Positions 1 through 8,301 of a stretch of DNA of 64,000 nt are shown piece by piece. This stretch comes from Saccharopolyspora elongata (lineage in GTDB: Bacteria; Actinomycetota; Actinomycetes; Mycobacteriales; Pseudonocardiaceae): assembly GCF_004348985.1 (NCBI RefSeq), contig NZ_SMKW01000029.1:50914-114913 (forward strand). Direction: 5' to 3'. How positions within the stretch are numbered: position 1 is the stretch's first letter; every line of letters starts with the position of its first letter. The position numbers and the translations under genes are program-made. The notes under the pieces are model-generated. The model made no database searches and was not told the origin of the DNA. It was given only the letters and a program-made list of their open reading frames with translations.

Positions 1-733
1 CCATCACGTTGGCGATCTCCCACGGTTCGGCCGCGCGGCCGAACGCCTCCCGGCCCTTGAGCTCGGCGAGCAACTCGTCGCTGGTGACCTTCGCCAGGAA
101 CGGGTGCATGGCCAGGCTGGGCGAGACCGCGTTGACCCGGATGCCGTGCGGAGCCAGGTCCATCGCGGCGCATCGGGTCAGCGCCATCACGCCGGCCTTC
201 GCCGCCGCATAGTGGGCCTGCCCCTCCTGCGCGCGCCAGCCCACCACCGAGGCGTTGTTGACGATGACGCCCTTCTTGCCTGCTTCGACCATGCGCTTGC
301 CGGCCGCCCGGACGCAGCGGAACGTGCCGGTCAGCGTCACGTCGAGGACCTTGTGCCACTGCTCGTCGGTCATCTCCAGCACGGATGCAGTGCCGCCAAG
401 ACCGGCATTGTTGATCACCACGTCCGCGCCGCCGAACGCCTCGGCCGCGTCGAACAACGCGTCGATCTGCGCCTCGTCGGTCACGTCGCACACGACCGCG
501 GCGACCCGGTCGCCGCCGAACTCGCCGGCCAGCGCCTTCTCCGACTCGGCGAGGCGCCGCTCGTGCGTGTCGCCGATGACGACGGCCTTGGCGCCCTCTT
601 CGAGGCACCGGCGGGCGGCGGCGGCCCCGATCCCGGCCCCCGCGGCGGCGGTGACCACGACGGTCCTGCCTTCGAGCAGGCGGTGGGCCGGCGGGCATTC
701 CGGCGTGGGCTGTTCCTTCTTCGACGACGTCAC
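1..733 (-). CDS. ipdF: IpdF-like short-chain dehydrogenase (partial, 3' end outside window)
   Basis: SDR oxidoreductase read on the minus strand from a GTG at 733, preceded by GGGAG at good spacing. The carboxy-terminal part runs off the window start. Visible features are the nucleotide-binding stretch VVVTAAAGAGIGAA, NNAGLGG, the catalytic Ser in VIVNNAS and Tyr/Lys in HYAAAKAG. The segment from VIVNNASV through WRAQ to EAFGRAAEPWE closely resembles what I recall of mycobacterial IpdF (Rv3559c), which acts on a CoA-bound steroid C/D-ring intermediate of the HIP pathway. It is divergent from the enoyl-CoA hydratase operon across a perfect KstR2-type site. The SDR family is certain; the IpdF assignment rests on remembered similarity plus the kstR2/fadD3 context. 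Confidence 0.8.
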   Translation of the reverse strand, partial: MTSSKKEQPTPECPPAHRLLEGRTVVVTAAAGAGIGAAAARRCLEEGAKAVVIGDTHERRLAESEKALAGEFGGDRVAAVVCDVTDEAQIDALFDAAEAFGGADVVINNAGLGGTASVLEMTDEQWHKVLDVTLTGTFRCVRAAGKRMVEAGKKGVIVNNASVVGWRAQEGQAHYAAAKAGVMALTRCAAMDLAPHGIRVNAVSPSLAMHPFLAKVTSDELLAELKGREAFGRAAEPWEIANVM

Positions 734-812
734 TGCGGCTCCCGAACCGATTGCTGTGAGCGGATGACCGCGGGTCCTGGCCAAGGACCGGCGATCTCCC
801 GTAGGGTAGCAA

Positions 813-826
813 ACCAAGCACTTGTT
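813..826. promoter_or_regulatory. KstR2-type operator (perfect match)
   Basis: ACCAAGCACTTGTT matches the published KstR2 motif AnCAAGnnCTTGnT at every fixed position. It lies between the divergent ipdF-like gene and the enoyl-CoA hydratase operon, 21 bp before the hydratase start, so it could control both. The kstR2 gene itself is at 8302-8940. Confidence 0.75.
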
Positions 827-847
827 TGGGAAAGGACGTGAAGGAGC

Positions 848-1717
848 ATGCCCAGTACCAGCGACGACTCGGTGGTCACCTACGAACGCCGAGGCGCGGT
901 CGCCCTCGTGACCCTGAACCGGCCCGAGTACCGCAACGCGCAGAACTCGAAGATGACCTACGCGCTCGATGCAGCGTTCAGCCGCGCCGTGGACGACGAC
1001 GAGGTCAAGGTGATCGTGCTCGCTGGCAACGGCAAGCACTTCTGCGCAGGGCACGACATCGGCACGCCGGAGCGCGACGCCGACCAGAGCTTCGACCGCA
1101 AGGCCGTGATCTGGTGGGACCACACCGGCCGGGAGGGCGTGGACCGCCGCTTCGCGCGCGAGTCGGAGGTCTACCTCGGCATGTGCCGCCGGTGGCGGGA
1201 GATCCCGAAGCCGATGATCGCGATGGTGCACGGCGCGTGCGTGGCCGGCGGGCTGATGCTCGCCTGGTCGTGCGACTTCATCGTCGCCTCCGACGACGCG
1301 TTCTTCGCCGACCCGGTGGTGAAGATGGGCATCCCGGGCGTCGAGTACTTCGCCCACCCGTGGGTCATGAACCCGCGCGCCGCCAAGGAGTTCCTCTACA
1401 CCGGCGACCGCATGCCCGCGCAGCGCGCGCACGAGCTGGGCATGGTCAACCACGTCGTGGAGCGGGCCGAGCTGGAATCCTTCACCCTCGACCTCGCCGG
1501 CCGCATCGGCGCGATGCCGGGCTTCGGTCTCGCCCTGACCAAGAAGGCGATCAACCAGGCGGAGGACCTGCAGGGCATGCGGGCCGGCATGGACTCGGTG
1601 TTCGGCCTGCACCACGCCGCGCACGCGCACAACGCGGAGGTCGGCGGCGACTCCCTGGCCGGGATGGACGCGCGCAAGATGCGCGACGCGGCCGAGCGGA
1701 AAGACAAGGACGCATGA
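848..1717 (+). CDS. enoyl-CoA hydratase/isomerase family protein
   Basis: A 289-residue crotonase-fold protein. It has the early beta-strand motif VALVTLNRPEYRNAQN, the CoA/oxyanion segment HFCAGHDIGTPERD and the second oxyanion loop HGACVAGGLMLAWSCD, where Gly-Gly pairs are conserved. Length is somewhat above the usual 255-270 residues because of an insertion after the first oxyanion loop. It is the first gene of an operon whose next two genes overlap by 4 bp each and encode acyl-CoA dehydrogenase subunits. With the KstR2-type site just upstream it probably hydrates, or hydrolytically opens, a CoA-bound steroid C/D-ring fragment. The exact substrate is not readable from sequence, and it is not clearly EchA20, which is shorter. 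Confidence 0.85.
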   Translation: MPSTSDDSVVTYERRGAVALVTLNRPEYRNAQNSKMTYALDAAFSRAVDDDEVKVIVLAGNGKHFCAGHDIGTPERDADQSFDRKAVIWWDHTGREGVDRRFARESEVYLGMCRRWREIPKPMIAMVHGACVAGGLMLAWSCDFIVASDDAFFADPVVKMGIPGVEYFAHPWVMNPRAAKEFLYTGDRMPAQRAHELGMVNHVVERAELESFTLDLAGRIGAMPGFGLALTKKAINQAEDLQGMRAGMDSVFGLHHAAHAHNAEVGGDSLAGMDARKMRDAAERKDKDA

Positions 1718-2883
1718 ACATCGACTTCACCGCGCAGGAGCTGGCCTTCCGCGACGAAGCCCGGGCCTGGCTGCACGACCACGTCCCGGCGAAGCCGCTG
1801 CCGCCGCTGGATTCCGCCGAGGGGTTCGCGGCCCGCCGGGAATGGGAGGCCACCCTCGCCGAGGCCCGCTGGTCGGTCGTCTCGTGGCCGGCGGAGTACC
1901 GCGGCCGGGACGCCTCGATGATCGAGTGGGTCCTCTTCGAAGAGGAGTACTACCGCAGCGGCGCGCCGGTGCGCGTCGCGCAGAACGGGATCTCGTTGCT
2001 CGCCCCGATCATCTTCGGGCACGGCACCCGGGAACAGCGGGACCGGTACCTGCCGTCGATGGCGGACGGCACCGAGATCTGGGCCCAGGCGTGGTCGGAG
2101 CCCGAGGCCGGCAGCGACCTCGCGTCGATCCGCAGCACGGCCACGCGCGACGACGCACGCGGCGGCTGGGTGCTCAACGGGCAGAAGACTTGGAGCTCGC
2201 GGGCGCCCTTCGCCGACCGCGGGTTCGGCCTGTTCCGCTCGGACCCGGACGCCGAAAGGCACCGCGGGCTGACCTACTTCCTGTTCCCGTTGAACGCCGA
2301 TGGCATCACCATCCGGCCGATCCCGCAGCTGGACGGGCACCCCGGCTTCGCGGAGATCTTCTTCGACGACGTGTTCGTGCCCGATGCCGACGTGCTCGGC
2401 GCGCCGGGCGACGGCTGGCGGGTGGCCATGAGCACCGCGGGCAACGAGCGCGGCCTGTCGTTGCGCTCACCGGGCCGGTTCTGCGCGGCAGCCGACCGGT
2501 TGGTGGCGCTGTGGCGCGAGCGCGGCGCGGACCAGCCGCACCTGCGCGACCGCGTGGTCGACTCGTGGATCGCGGCGCAGGCCTACCGGCTCTACACGTG
2601 GGGCACGGTCACGCGGCTTTCCGGCGGCGGCGACATCGGCGCGCACGGCAGCGTGAACAAGCTGTTCTGGTCCCAACTCGACGTCGCGCTGCACGAGACC
2701 GCACTGGATCTCCTCGGCCCGGAGTCCGAGCTGCGCGGCCCGGACGCGGCGGCCGACGGCGCGTGGTTGGACGGTTACCTGTTCTCGCTGTCGGGGCCCA
2801 TCTACGCGGGGACGAACGAGATCCAGCGCAACATCGTGGCCGAGCGCTTGCTCGGCCTGCCGAAGGAGGGCCGCGCCCGATGA
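1714..2883 (+). CDS. acyl-CoA dehydrogenase, large subunit (FadE31/26 type)
   Basis: A 389-residue acyl-CoA dehydrogenase starting at ATG 1714, overlapping the hydratase stop (ATGA). The N-terminal helical domain begins FTAQELAFRDEARAW. The FAD/substrate segment is WAQAWSEPEAGSDLASI, and the C-terminal motif is YAGTNEIQRNIVAERLLGLP. It is followed, again with a 4-bp overlap, by a shorter degenerate acyl-CoA dehydrogenase. In mycobacterial steroid catabolism such pairs (FadE26-27, FadE28-29, FadE31-32 type) form alpha2beta2 enzymes with one active site per pair. The pair, the KstR2-type site and the fadD3/kstR2 neighbourhood point to dehydrogenation of HIP-derived CoA esters, which is inference from context. 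Confidence 0.85.
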   Translation: MNIDFTAQELAFRDEARAWLHDHVPAKPLPPLDSAEGFAARREWEATLAEARWSVVSWPAEYRGRDASMIEWVLFEEEYYRSGAPVRVAQNGISLLAPIIFGHGTREQRDRYLPSMADGTEIWAQAWSEPEAGSDLASIRSTATRDDARGGWVLNGQKTWSSRAPFADRGFGLFRSDPDAERHRGLTYFLFPLNADGITIRPIPQLDGHPGFAEIFFDDVFVPDADVLGAPGDGWRVAMSTAGNERGLSLRSPGRFCAAADRLVALWRERGADQPHLRDRVVDSWIAAQAYRLYTWGTVTRLSGGGDIGAHGSVNKLFWSQLDVALHETALDLLGPESELRGPDAAADGAWLDGYLFSLSGPIYAGTNEIQRNIVAERLLGLPKEGRAR

Positions 2884-3851
2884 GGTTCGCATTGAACGAC
2901 GAACAGCTCGCCTTCTCCCGGTCGCTGGACGACTTCCTCGGCACCGCGGAAGTGCCGGGCGCGGCCCGCGCGTGGGGCGAGGGCGATGCGGCGTCCGGGC
3001 GGAAGATCTGGCAGCGCCTGGCCGATCTCGGCGTGCACGCCCTGTGCGTCCCGGAGGATGCCGGCGGGCTCGGGGCGTCGCCGATCGACCTGGTCGTCGC
3101 GTTCGAGCAGATCGGCCGCCACCTCGTGCCCGGGCCCTACATCGAGTCCGTCGTCGTCGCGCCCGCGCTGCTGCAGGCGACCGACCCGGAATCGCTCGCG
3201 GAGCTGGCCGCCGGAAGCCGGGTGGTCACACTCGCCGCGCCGCCCGGCACGCCCTTCGCACTCGACGCCGATGTCGCCGACCGCGTCCTGCTGGTCGACG
3301 GCGACGAGCTGAACCTCGCGGAAGCGGGATCGCTGCGGCGTTCCGTGGACAGCACCCGCAGGCTCTTCGAGGTGACGGCGAAGGACCGGCTCGCCGCGCT
3401 GCCGACCGGCGCGGTCGCCGCCGCTCTTGACGCTGCCGCGCTCGCCTGCTCGGCCCAGCTGCTGGGCGCCGGCGAGCGCCTGCTCGAGGAAGCCGTGGAG
3501 TACGCCAAGAACCGGCGTCAGTTCGGCCGGGCGATCGGCGAGTTCCAGGCCCTCAAGCACGCGCTCGCCGATGTCCGCGTGGCGCTCGACTTCGCCCGGC
3601 CGCTGCTGCACGGCGCGGCGGTGTCGGTGGGGTCGGCCGATGCCGCGCGGGACGTGTCGGCGGCCAAGGTCGCCGCCTCCGATGCGGCCTACCTCGCTGC
3701 CCGCACGGCGCTGCAGGTGCACGGCGCGATCGGCTACACGCTGGAGCACGATCTCGGTCTGTGGATCACGAAGGTGCGCGCCCTGGTCGCTGCCTGGGGC
3801 ACCACGGCGACCCACCGCGCCCGCGTCCTCGCGGCGATCACCGCGGCCTGA
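2880..3851 (+). CDS. acyl-CoA dehydrogenase, small subunit (FadE32 type)
   Basis: A 323-residue partner subunit starting at ATG 2880, translationally coupled to the large subunit. The C-terminal helical domain is well conserved: EYAKNRRQFGRAIGEFQALKHALAD and the QVHGAIGYTLEHDLGLW segment that contacts flavin in the family. The middle beta-domain is shortened compared with stand-alone acyl-CoA dehydrogenases (about 380 residues). This matches the half-degenerate second subunit of heteromeric steroid acyl-CoA dehydrogenases. It is the last gene of the operon, which ends in a strong hairpin. Confidence 0.85.
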   Translation: MRFALNDEQLAFSRSLDDFLGTAEVPGAARAWGEGDAASGRKIWQRLADLGVHALCVPEDAGGLGASPIDLVVAFEQIGRHLVPGPYIESVVVAPALLQATDPESLAELAAGSRVVTLAAPPGTPFALDADVADRVLLVDGDELNLAEAGSLRRSVDSTRRLFEVTAKDRLAALPTGAVAAALDAAALACSAQLLGAGERLLEEAVEYAKNRRQFGRAIGEFQALKHALADVRVALDFARPLLHGAAVSVGSADAARDVSAAKVAASDAAYLAARTALQVHGAIGYTLEHDLGLWITKVRALVAAWGTTATHRARVLAAITAA

Positions 3852-3857
3852 CACGAA

Positions 3858-3896
3858 AATCGGTGCTCGCCGCGACAGCAGCGGCGAGCACCGATT
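3858..3896 (+). terminator. Rho-independent-type hairpin after the fadE pair
   Basis: Two perfect 16-bp arms (3858-3873 and 3881-3896) with a 7-nt loop start six bases after the stop of the small acyl-CoA dehydrogenase subunit. No clear T-run follows, as is common in actinomycetes. Confidence 0.75.
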
Positions 3897-4080
3897 CGCA
3901 AATTGGCGCGAAACCCGGTCAGCAACGACGAAATCGTCCGGCGAGACGCGCACGGCGAAGCCGAGTTGCCCCACCCCCCACAGACCTCGAAGGCCGGAAC
4001 CAACAGGAAGACGGCCCGGCCCTGCTGACCTTCCAGACCTTCGGCGGGCCACGACACGCCGACGCCTGTGGACAACTCCC

Positions 4081-4124
4081 GCAATTTCAATGGAAATCGA
4101 AGGTCCGATTTCCATTGAAATTGC
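4081..4124. repeat. dispersed AT-rich hairpin, copy A
   Basis: Perfect 19-bp arms (4081-4099, 4106-4124) around the loop AAGGTC, in the gap between two convergent operons, so probably a bidirectional terminator. The arm begins GCAATTTC. A second copy with the same arm length and nearly the same loop is at 55353-55396. Between 3897 and 4225 I see no gene. Confidence 0.8.
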
Positions 4125-4225
4125 GGTCGGGTGGCGCGCGTCCGCAGCGCCGGAGGGGCCATCTGCCGGTACCTCGTTGTCCCGTAGGCCGCGCGAGCGG
4201 CGGGGTCGCCCCCGCCGCTCCACCG

Positions 4226-5839
4226 TCAGCGAGCCGTGAACACGAATCCCTCGTAGCCGTCGGCCTTGATCGCCTCGCAGCGCTCGCGGTAGGCGCCCAG
4301 CCCTGCCACGTAGGGCATGAACCGGCGCGGCTTGCCCTCGATGTTCGCGCCGAGGTACCAGGAGTTGGCCCGGGGGAACAGCGTGGCGTCCGCCGCCTGC
4401 TGGACGTGATCGGTCCACTTCACCGCGGCGTCGTCGCGCACTTCCACCTGGGCGGCCCCGGTCTCGTCGGCGTGCCGGATCAGCTCGGCCAGCCAGTCGA
4501 CCTGCTGCTCCGCGGTCAGCACCATGTTGGACAGCACCGATGGCGCGCCGGGGCCGTTGACGGTGAAGAGGTTGGGGAAGCCGGGAATCTGCACGCCGAG
4601 GTAGGTGACCGGCCCCTCGGCCCACGCGTCCTGGATCCGGTCGCCGCGCGGGCCGGTGATGTCGATCCGCGTGAGCGCGCCTGTCATCGCGTCGAACCCG
4701 GTGGCGTAGACCAGCACGTCCAGCTCGTGGAATCCCGCGCTGGTCTCGATGCCCGCGCCGGTGATCCGCGTGATGGGTTCCCGGCGCAGGTTGACCAGCG
4801 CGACCTTGTCCAGGTTGAACGTCTCGAAGTACCCGGAGTCGGTGCAGATCCGCTTGGTCCCGATGGGGTGGTCGGTGGGGATCAGGTCCTCGGCGGTGCG
4901 CGGGTCCGCAACGATCTGCCGGATCTTCCGCTCCGCGAACTCGCGCGCGAAGTCGTTCGCCTCGATGTCGGTGAACTGGTCGGGGAAGGTCTTGCCGAAC
5001 AGCACACCACCGTTGCGCCACCCCGCCTCCAGCGCGGCCTCGCGCTCTTCCGGGGTGCATTCGGCCGCGCGCTTCGGGTGCGGCTGGTGCGGCGATCCGC
5101 CGCCGCTCATGCGCGCCTTCGCCCGCCGCGCCGGGTATTCCTCGCGGATGCGGCGCTGGTCGGCGTCGGTGAGCTGCCGGTTCAGCGCGGGCACGCTGTA
5201 GTTCGGCGTGCGCTGGAAAACGGTGAGCGAGTCGGCCTCCCCGGCGAGGATCGGCACCGACTGGACCGACGACGAGCCCGTGCCGATGATGCCGACGCGC
5301 TTGCCCCGCAGAGACGGGCCGGGCTCCGGCCAGCGCGCGGTGAAGTACGTCTCGCCGGCGAAGGTGTCGGCGCCGGGGATGTCCGGCTTGTTCGGGGCCG
5401 ACAGCGAACCGGTGGCGAACAGGACGTACCGCGCGAGGTGCTCGTCCCCGTCCTCGGTGCGCACCGCCCACCGCGACGCGCTCTCGTCGAAGTCCGCGGC
5501 CACGACCCGCTTGTTCAACTCGACGTGCGAGCGCAGGTCGAACCGGTCCGCGACGTGGCGGATGTAGGAGAGGATCTCCGGCTGGGTCGCGTAGCGCTCG
5601 GTCCACACCCAGTCGCGCTGCAGGTCTTCGTCGAACGAGTAGGAGTAGTCGATGCTCTCCACGTCGCAGCGGGCGCCGGGATAGCGGTTGAAGAACCACG
5701 TGCCGCCGACGTCCTCGCCTGCTTCGAGGCAGATCACGTCGAATCCGGCTCGCCGGAACGCGTGCACGGCGTACAGACCGGCGAATCCGGCGCCGACGAC
5801 CAGGACGTCGCGCACCGCGCTGTGAGCTCCGATGGTCAA
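4226..5839 (-). CDS. class B flavoprotein (Baeyer-Villiger type) monooxygenase
   Basis: A 537-residue FAD/NADPH monooxygenase. It has the FAD-binding VVGAGFAG near residue 15, GGTWFFNRYPGARCD, the NADPH-binding GIIGTGSSS and the late VYATGF motif. This is the architecture of cyclohexanone/phenylacetone/steroid monooxygenases, which insert oxygen next to a ketone to give an ester or lactone. The start chosen is TTG 5839, preceded by GGAGCAACGTC and overlapping the upstream hydrolase stop (TTGA). The fingerprint FxGxxxHxxxWP reads FAGETYFTARWP, with Phe in place of His. It is the last gene of an SDR-hydrolase-monooxygenase operon behind a KstR2-type site, so a cyclic ketone from steroid degradation is a likely but unproven substrate. 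Confidence 0.85.
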   Translation of the reverse strand: MTIGAHSAVRDVLVVGAGFAGLYAVHAFRRAGFDVICLEAGEDVGGTWFFNRYPGARCDVESIDYSYSFDEDLQRDWVWTERYATQPEILSYIRHVADRFDLRSHVELNKRVVAADFDESASRWAVRTEDGDEHLARYVLFATGSLSAPNKPDIPGADTFAGETYFTARWPEPGPSLRGKRVGIIGTGSSSVQSVPILAGEADSLTVFQRTPNYSVPALNRQLTDADQRRIREEYPARRAKARMSGGGSPHQPHPKRAAECTPEEREAALEAGWRNGGVLFGKTFPDQFTDIEANDFAREFAERKIRQIVADPRTAEDLIPTDHPIGTKRICTDSGYFETFNLDKVALVNLRREPITRITGAGIETSAGFHELDVLVYATGFDAMTGALTRIDITGPRGDRIQDAWAEGPVTYLGVQIPGFPNLFTVNGPGAPSVLSNMVLTAEQQVDWLAELIRHADETGAAQVEVRDDAAVKWTDHVQQAADATLFPRANSWYLGANIEGKPRRFMPYVAGLGAYRERCEAIKADGYEGFVFTAR

Positions 5840-6780
5840 GACGTTGCTCCTTGCTCCGTAGCTGCGCACAGGTCGTGCCACAGCAGATCGCGGGCCGACC
5901 GGGCGGCCCGCAGGGACATGATGGTCAGGAACCCGTGGAACAGGCCCGGATAGTGCCGGTGCGTCACCGGAACTCCGTCCCGGGCCAGCGCGGCCGCGTA
6001 CGCCCTTCCCTCGTCGGACAGCGGGTCCAGGCCCGCGGTGACGACGACGGCGGGCGGCAGGCCGCGCAAGGTGTGCGCGGCGGGCGGGACGACCTGGTGC
6101 CGGGGCCCGGCCACGCCGTCCGCCGGCAGGTACTGGCGCCAGTACCACTCCATGGCGGCCCTGGTGTTCCCGTAACCGGTGCCGTACTCGCGGTAGCTGC
6201 CGGTGTCGCACGACGGGTCGAGCACGGGGTAGATCAGCACTTGGCCGGCCACCGCTGGCCCTCCGTTGTCCCGGGCCATCAGGCAGGCGGCAGCGGCGAG
6301 GTTCCCGCCCGCGCTGTCGCCGGCGATCAGCAGCCGGTCCGGGTCTCCACCGAACCCGCGGGCGTTGTCGGCGGCCCAGGTCAGTGCGGCATAGGCGTCG
6401 AGGACGGCGGCCGGCGCCTTGTGCTCGGGCGCGAGCCGGTAGTCCACCGAGACCACCACCGACGACGTCCGTCCCGACAGCTCGCGGCAGAACGCGTCGT
6501 GCGACTCGATGTCGCAGAACACGAACCCGCCACCGTGGCAGAAGACGACGACCGGCAACGGTTCGTCACCGCGCCGGTGCGGGAAGTACAGGCGGACGGG
6601 CACACCGCCCCCGGGTCCGGGGATCTCGCGGTCTTCGGTGCGCGCCACATCATCCCGGTTGCGCACCGGTTGCCGCCGCGCCGCGATCGCCGCCCGCGCC
6701 TCCGCCCCGGTCATCTCCTCGACCTTCGGGAATCCCGCGTCGAGCGACCGGATGACCGCCGCGACCTCTGCGTCGAACAC
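5836..6780 (-). CDS. alpha/beta hydrolase, hormone-sensitive-lipase family
   Basis: A 314-residue esterase-like protein. It has the oxyanion-hole motif CHGGGFVF, the nucleophile elbow GDSAGG, a downstream Asp in VVTAGLDPLSDEG and His in HYPGLFHGF, i.e. a complete catalytic triad. It has no signal peptide and should be cytoplasmic. It lies between an SDR (10 bp upstream) and a Baeyer-Villiger-type monooxygenase (4-bp overlap). The natural reading is that it hydrolyses the ester or lactone made by the monooxygenase. Substrate specificity is not visible. Confidence 0.85.
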   Translation of the reverse strand: MFDAEVAAVIRSLDAGFPKVEEMTGAEARAAIAARRQPVRNRDDVARTEDREIPGPGGGVPVRLYFPHRRGDEPLPVVVFCHGGGFVFCDIESHDAFCRELSGRTSSVVVSVDYRLAPEHKAPAAVLDAYAALTWAADNARGFGGDPDRLLIAGDSAGGNLAAAACLMARDNGGPAVAGQVLIYPVLDPSCDTGSYREYGTGYGNTRAAMEWYWRQYLPADGVAGPRHQVVPPAAHTLRGLPPAVVVTAGLDPLSDEGRAYAAALARDGVPVTHRHYPGLFHGFLTIMSLRAARSARDLLWHDLCAATEQGATS

Positions 6781-6790
6781 GTTCGCCTCC

Positions 6791-7531
6791 TCAGATCGTC
6801 TGGCCGCCGTCGATCACGAAGTCCTGCCCGGTGCAGTAGCTGCTTGCGTCGCCGGCCAGGAACGCCACGAGCGCGGACACCTCCGCGGGCGCACCGACCC
6901 GCGGGATCGGCTGGTTCGCCACCGCGCCGCCGCCCGCTCTGGTCTCGTCGGAGATCATCGCGGTGTCGATCGCGCCGGGGCAGATGCAGTTGACCCGGAT
7001 CCCGAACTCGCCGAGCTCCTTGGCCGCCGACTTGCTCGCCCCGCGCAGCCCCCACTTCGAGGCGCCGTACCCGATCCCACCGGCGAACCCCGTGAGTCCC
7101 GCGATCGAGGCGACGTTGATGATCGAGCCGCCCCGGTCGCGCATCAGCGGGAGCACGGCCTGCATCCCGAGGATCGGCCCGACCAGGTTGACGTCCAGCG
7201 CCCGCACGAGGTGGTCATCCTCGAGCGCCGCCAGCGGGGCCACTCCGTAGAACCCCGCGTTGTTGACGAGCACGTCGACCCGGCCGAACTCGGCCCGAGT
7301 GCGCCGCATCGCCTCGTCCCACGCGCTCTTGCTCCGCACGTCCAGTTCCAGGGCGAGGGTCTTCGCCTCGATCTCCGCAGCGACCGCAGCAACCGCGCGC
7401 TCGTCCAGGTCGGCAAGCACCACGTCGGCCCCGAGCCGCGCCAGCGTTCTGGCGTGCTCGGCGCCCTGCCCCTGTGCGGCACCGGTGATGAACACGACCT
7501 TGTCCCGCAAGTCCACCAGCTGCTCCGTCAC
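6791..7531 (-). CDS. short-chain dehydrogenase (hydroxysteroid-dehydrogenase-like)
   Basis: A 246-residue classical SDR. It has cofactor motif TGAAQGQG, an acidic residue after the second beta strand (ADLDE) favouring NAD, NNAG, catalytic Ser in NVASIAG and Tyr-x3-Lys in YGASK. I prefer GTG 7531, which gives 9 bp spacing to GAGGG; ATG 7540 would abut that ribosome-binding site directly. It is the first gene of the SDR-hydrolase-monooxygenase operon, 28 bp downstream of a perfect KstR2-type operator. It could oxidise an alcohol to the ketone used by the monooxygenase. Confidence 0.85.
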   Translation of the reverse strand: MTEQLVDLRDKVVFITGAAQGQGAEHARTLARLGADVVLADLDERAVAAVAAEIEAKTLALELDVRSKSAWDEAMRRTRAEFGRVDVLVNNAGFYGVAPLAALEDDHLVRALDVNLVGPILGMQAVLPLMRDRGGSIINVASIAGLTGFAGGIGYGASKWGLRGASKSAAKELGEFGIRVNCICPGAIDTAMISDETRAGGGAVANQPIPRVGAPAEVSALVAFLAGDASSYCTGQDFVIDGGQTI

Positions 7532-7558
7532 ATCCCACATCCCTCGTGCCGATCACCG

Positions 7559-7572
7559 AGCAAGCGCTTGGT
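7559..7572. promoter_or_regulatory. KstR2-type operator (perfect match)
   Basis: AGCAAGCGCTTGGT fits AnCAAGnnCTTGnT exactly, just upstream of the SDR-hydrolase-monooxygenase operon (start 7531). This places that operon in the predicted KstR2 regulon. Confidence 0.75.
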
Positions 7573-7774
7573 GTGGTGGACCATACACTCTCCCGGGGAA
7601 TGGAGCGAGGTCGTCCGTACCAATCCACGGCATCTACGGCATCAAGCGGGCCGGATCCGGGGAACTCGCACAGAGCTTTGCCGGGGGCCGTAGAAATCGA
7701 CGGCGTCGACGAGGCCCACTTCCGCGTCCAGCAACGGCATGCACCGCCCGGATGCCACAGGACTCGGCTCCGCC

Positions 7775-8090
7775 ACACTTCCCCACTGCCGTCGACCGAC
7801 AGGCAGAACCCGTTGGCGAAAGGATCTTCCCGGACCAGGAACTCGATAGCGCGGACGGGCCAGCTGGCCCAGCGGAGCGTGGGCGCGGGTGGCCCCGGTA
7901 TCGCAGCCCCGGTCGACCATCTCCTGGACCATGGGGTCAGCGCGCGCCCGGGCGCGATGGCGTTCTACCGGACGCCGCGATCCGCCCATTCGACCGCGAG
8001 GTTCTCGGCGAGCCGCCGGGCGGCCGCTTTCGCGACGCCGCAATTGTCTGGGTCGACTCAATCCCGATAAGCGTTCGTGGACGACGCCGT
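7775..8090 (-). pseudogene. degenerate SDR remnant
   Basis: Translating the minus strand gives recognisable SDR pieces in order: IVTASSTNAYRD, then a stop (TGA at 8058-8060), then NCGVAKAAARRLAENLAVEW, a second stop (TAG at 7965-7967), and NAIAPG. After frame changes come PLGQLARP and FLVREDPFANGF with SVDGSG. The catalytic Tyr of YxxxK has become Cys. At least two stops and two frame changes separate the pieces, so this is a dead gene rather than noise. It fills most of the otherwise gene-free gap between kstR2 and the SDR operon; 7573-7774 and 8091-8301 show nothing else. Confidence 0.75.
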
Positions 8091-8301
8091 CACGATGGGC
8101 TCGTCCGCAGCGACGTCACCGTTCTGGCGGTTGGATCCGCAACTCGTCGCGGCAAGACGAAGCCGTCGAAGACGGCCGAACGCGCGGCGGGCGGGCGGCG
8201 ACGAGTCGGCTGACGCCCCTTCCGGCCCAAGCCGGGAGGAGCCGACCCATCGGCGAGGAGCTGCGACCGATCCGCGAGGGTGTCCGGGCGGACAGCCGCA
8301 G

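Noticed and set aside
2802..5699. 965-codon open frame on the minus strand across the fadE genes and the monooxygenase
   Set aside because: It is an antisense/out-of-frame shadow: Arg/Gly/Pro-rich, no motifs, and the real genes in overlapping frames have clear family signatures.
7642..8061. 139-residue minus-strand ORF upstream of the SDR operon
   Set aside because: It is only one frame of the decayed SDR; the recognisable pieces are spread over several frames.
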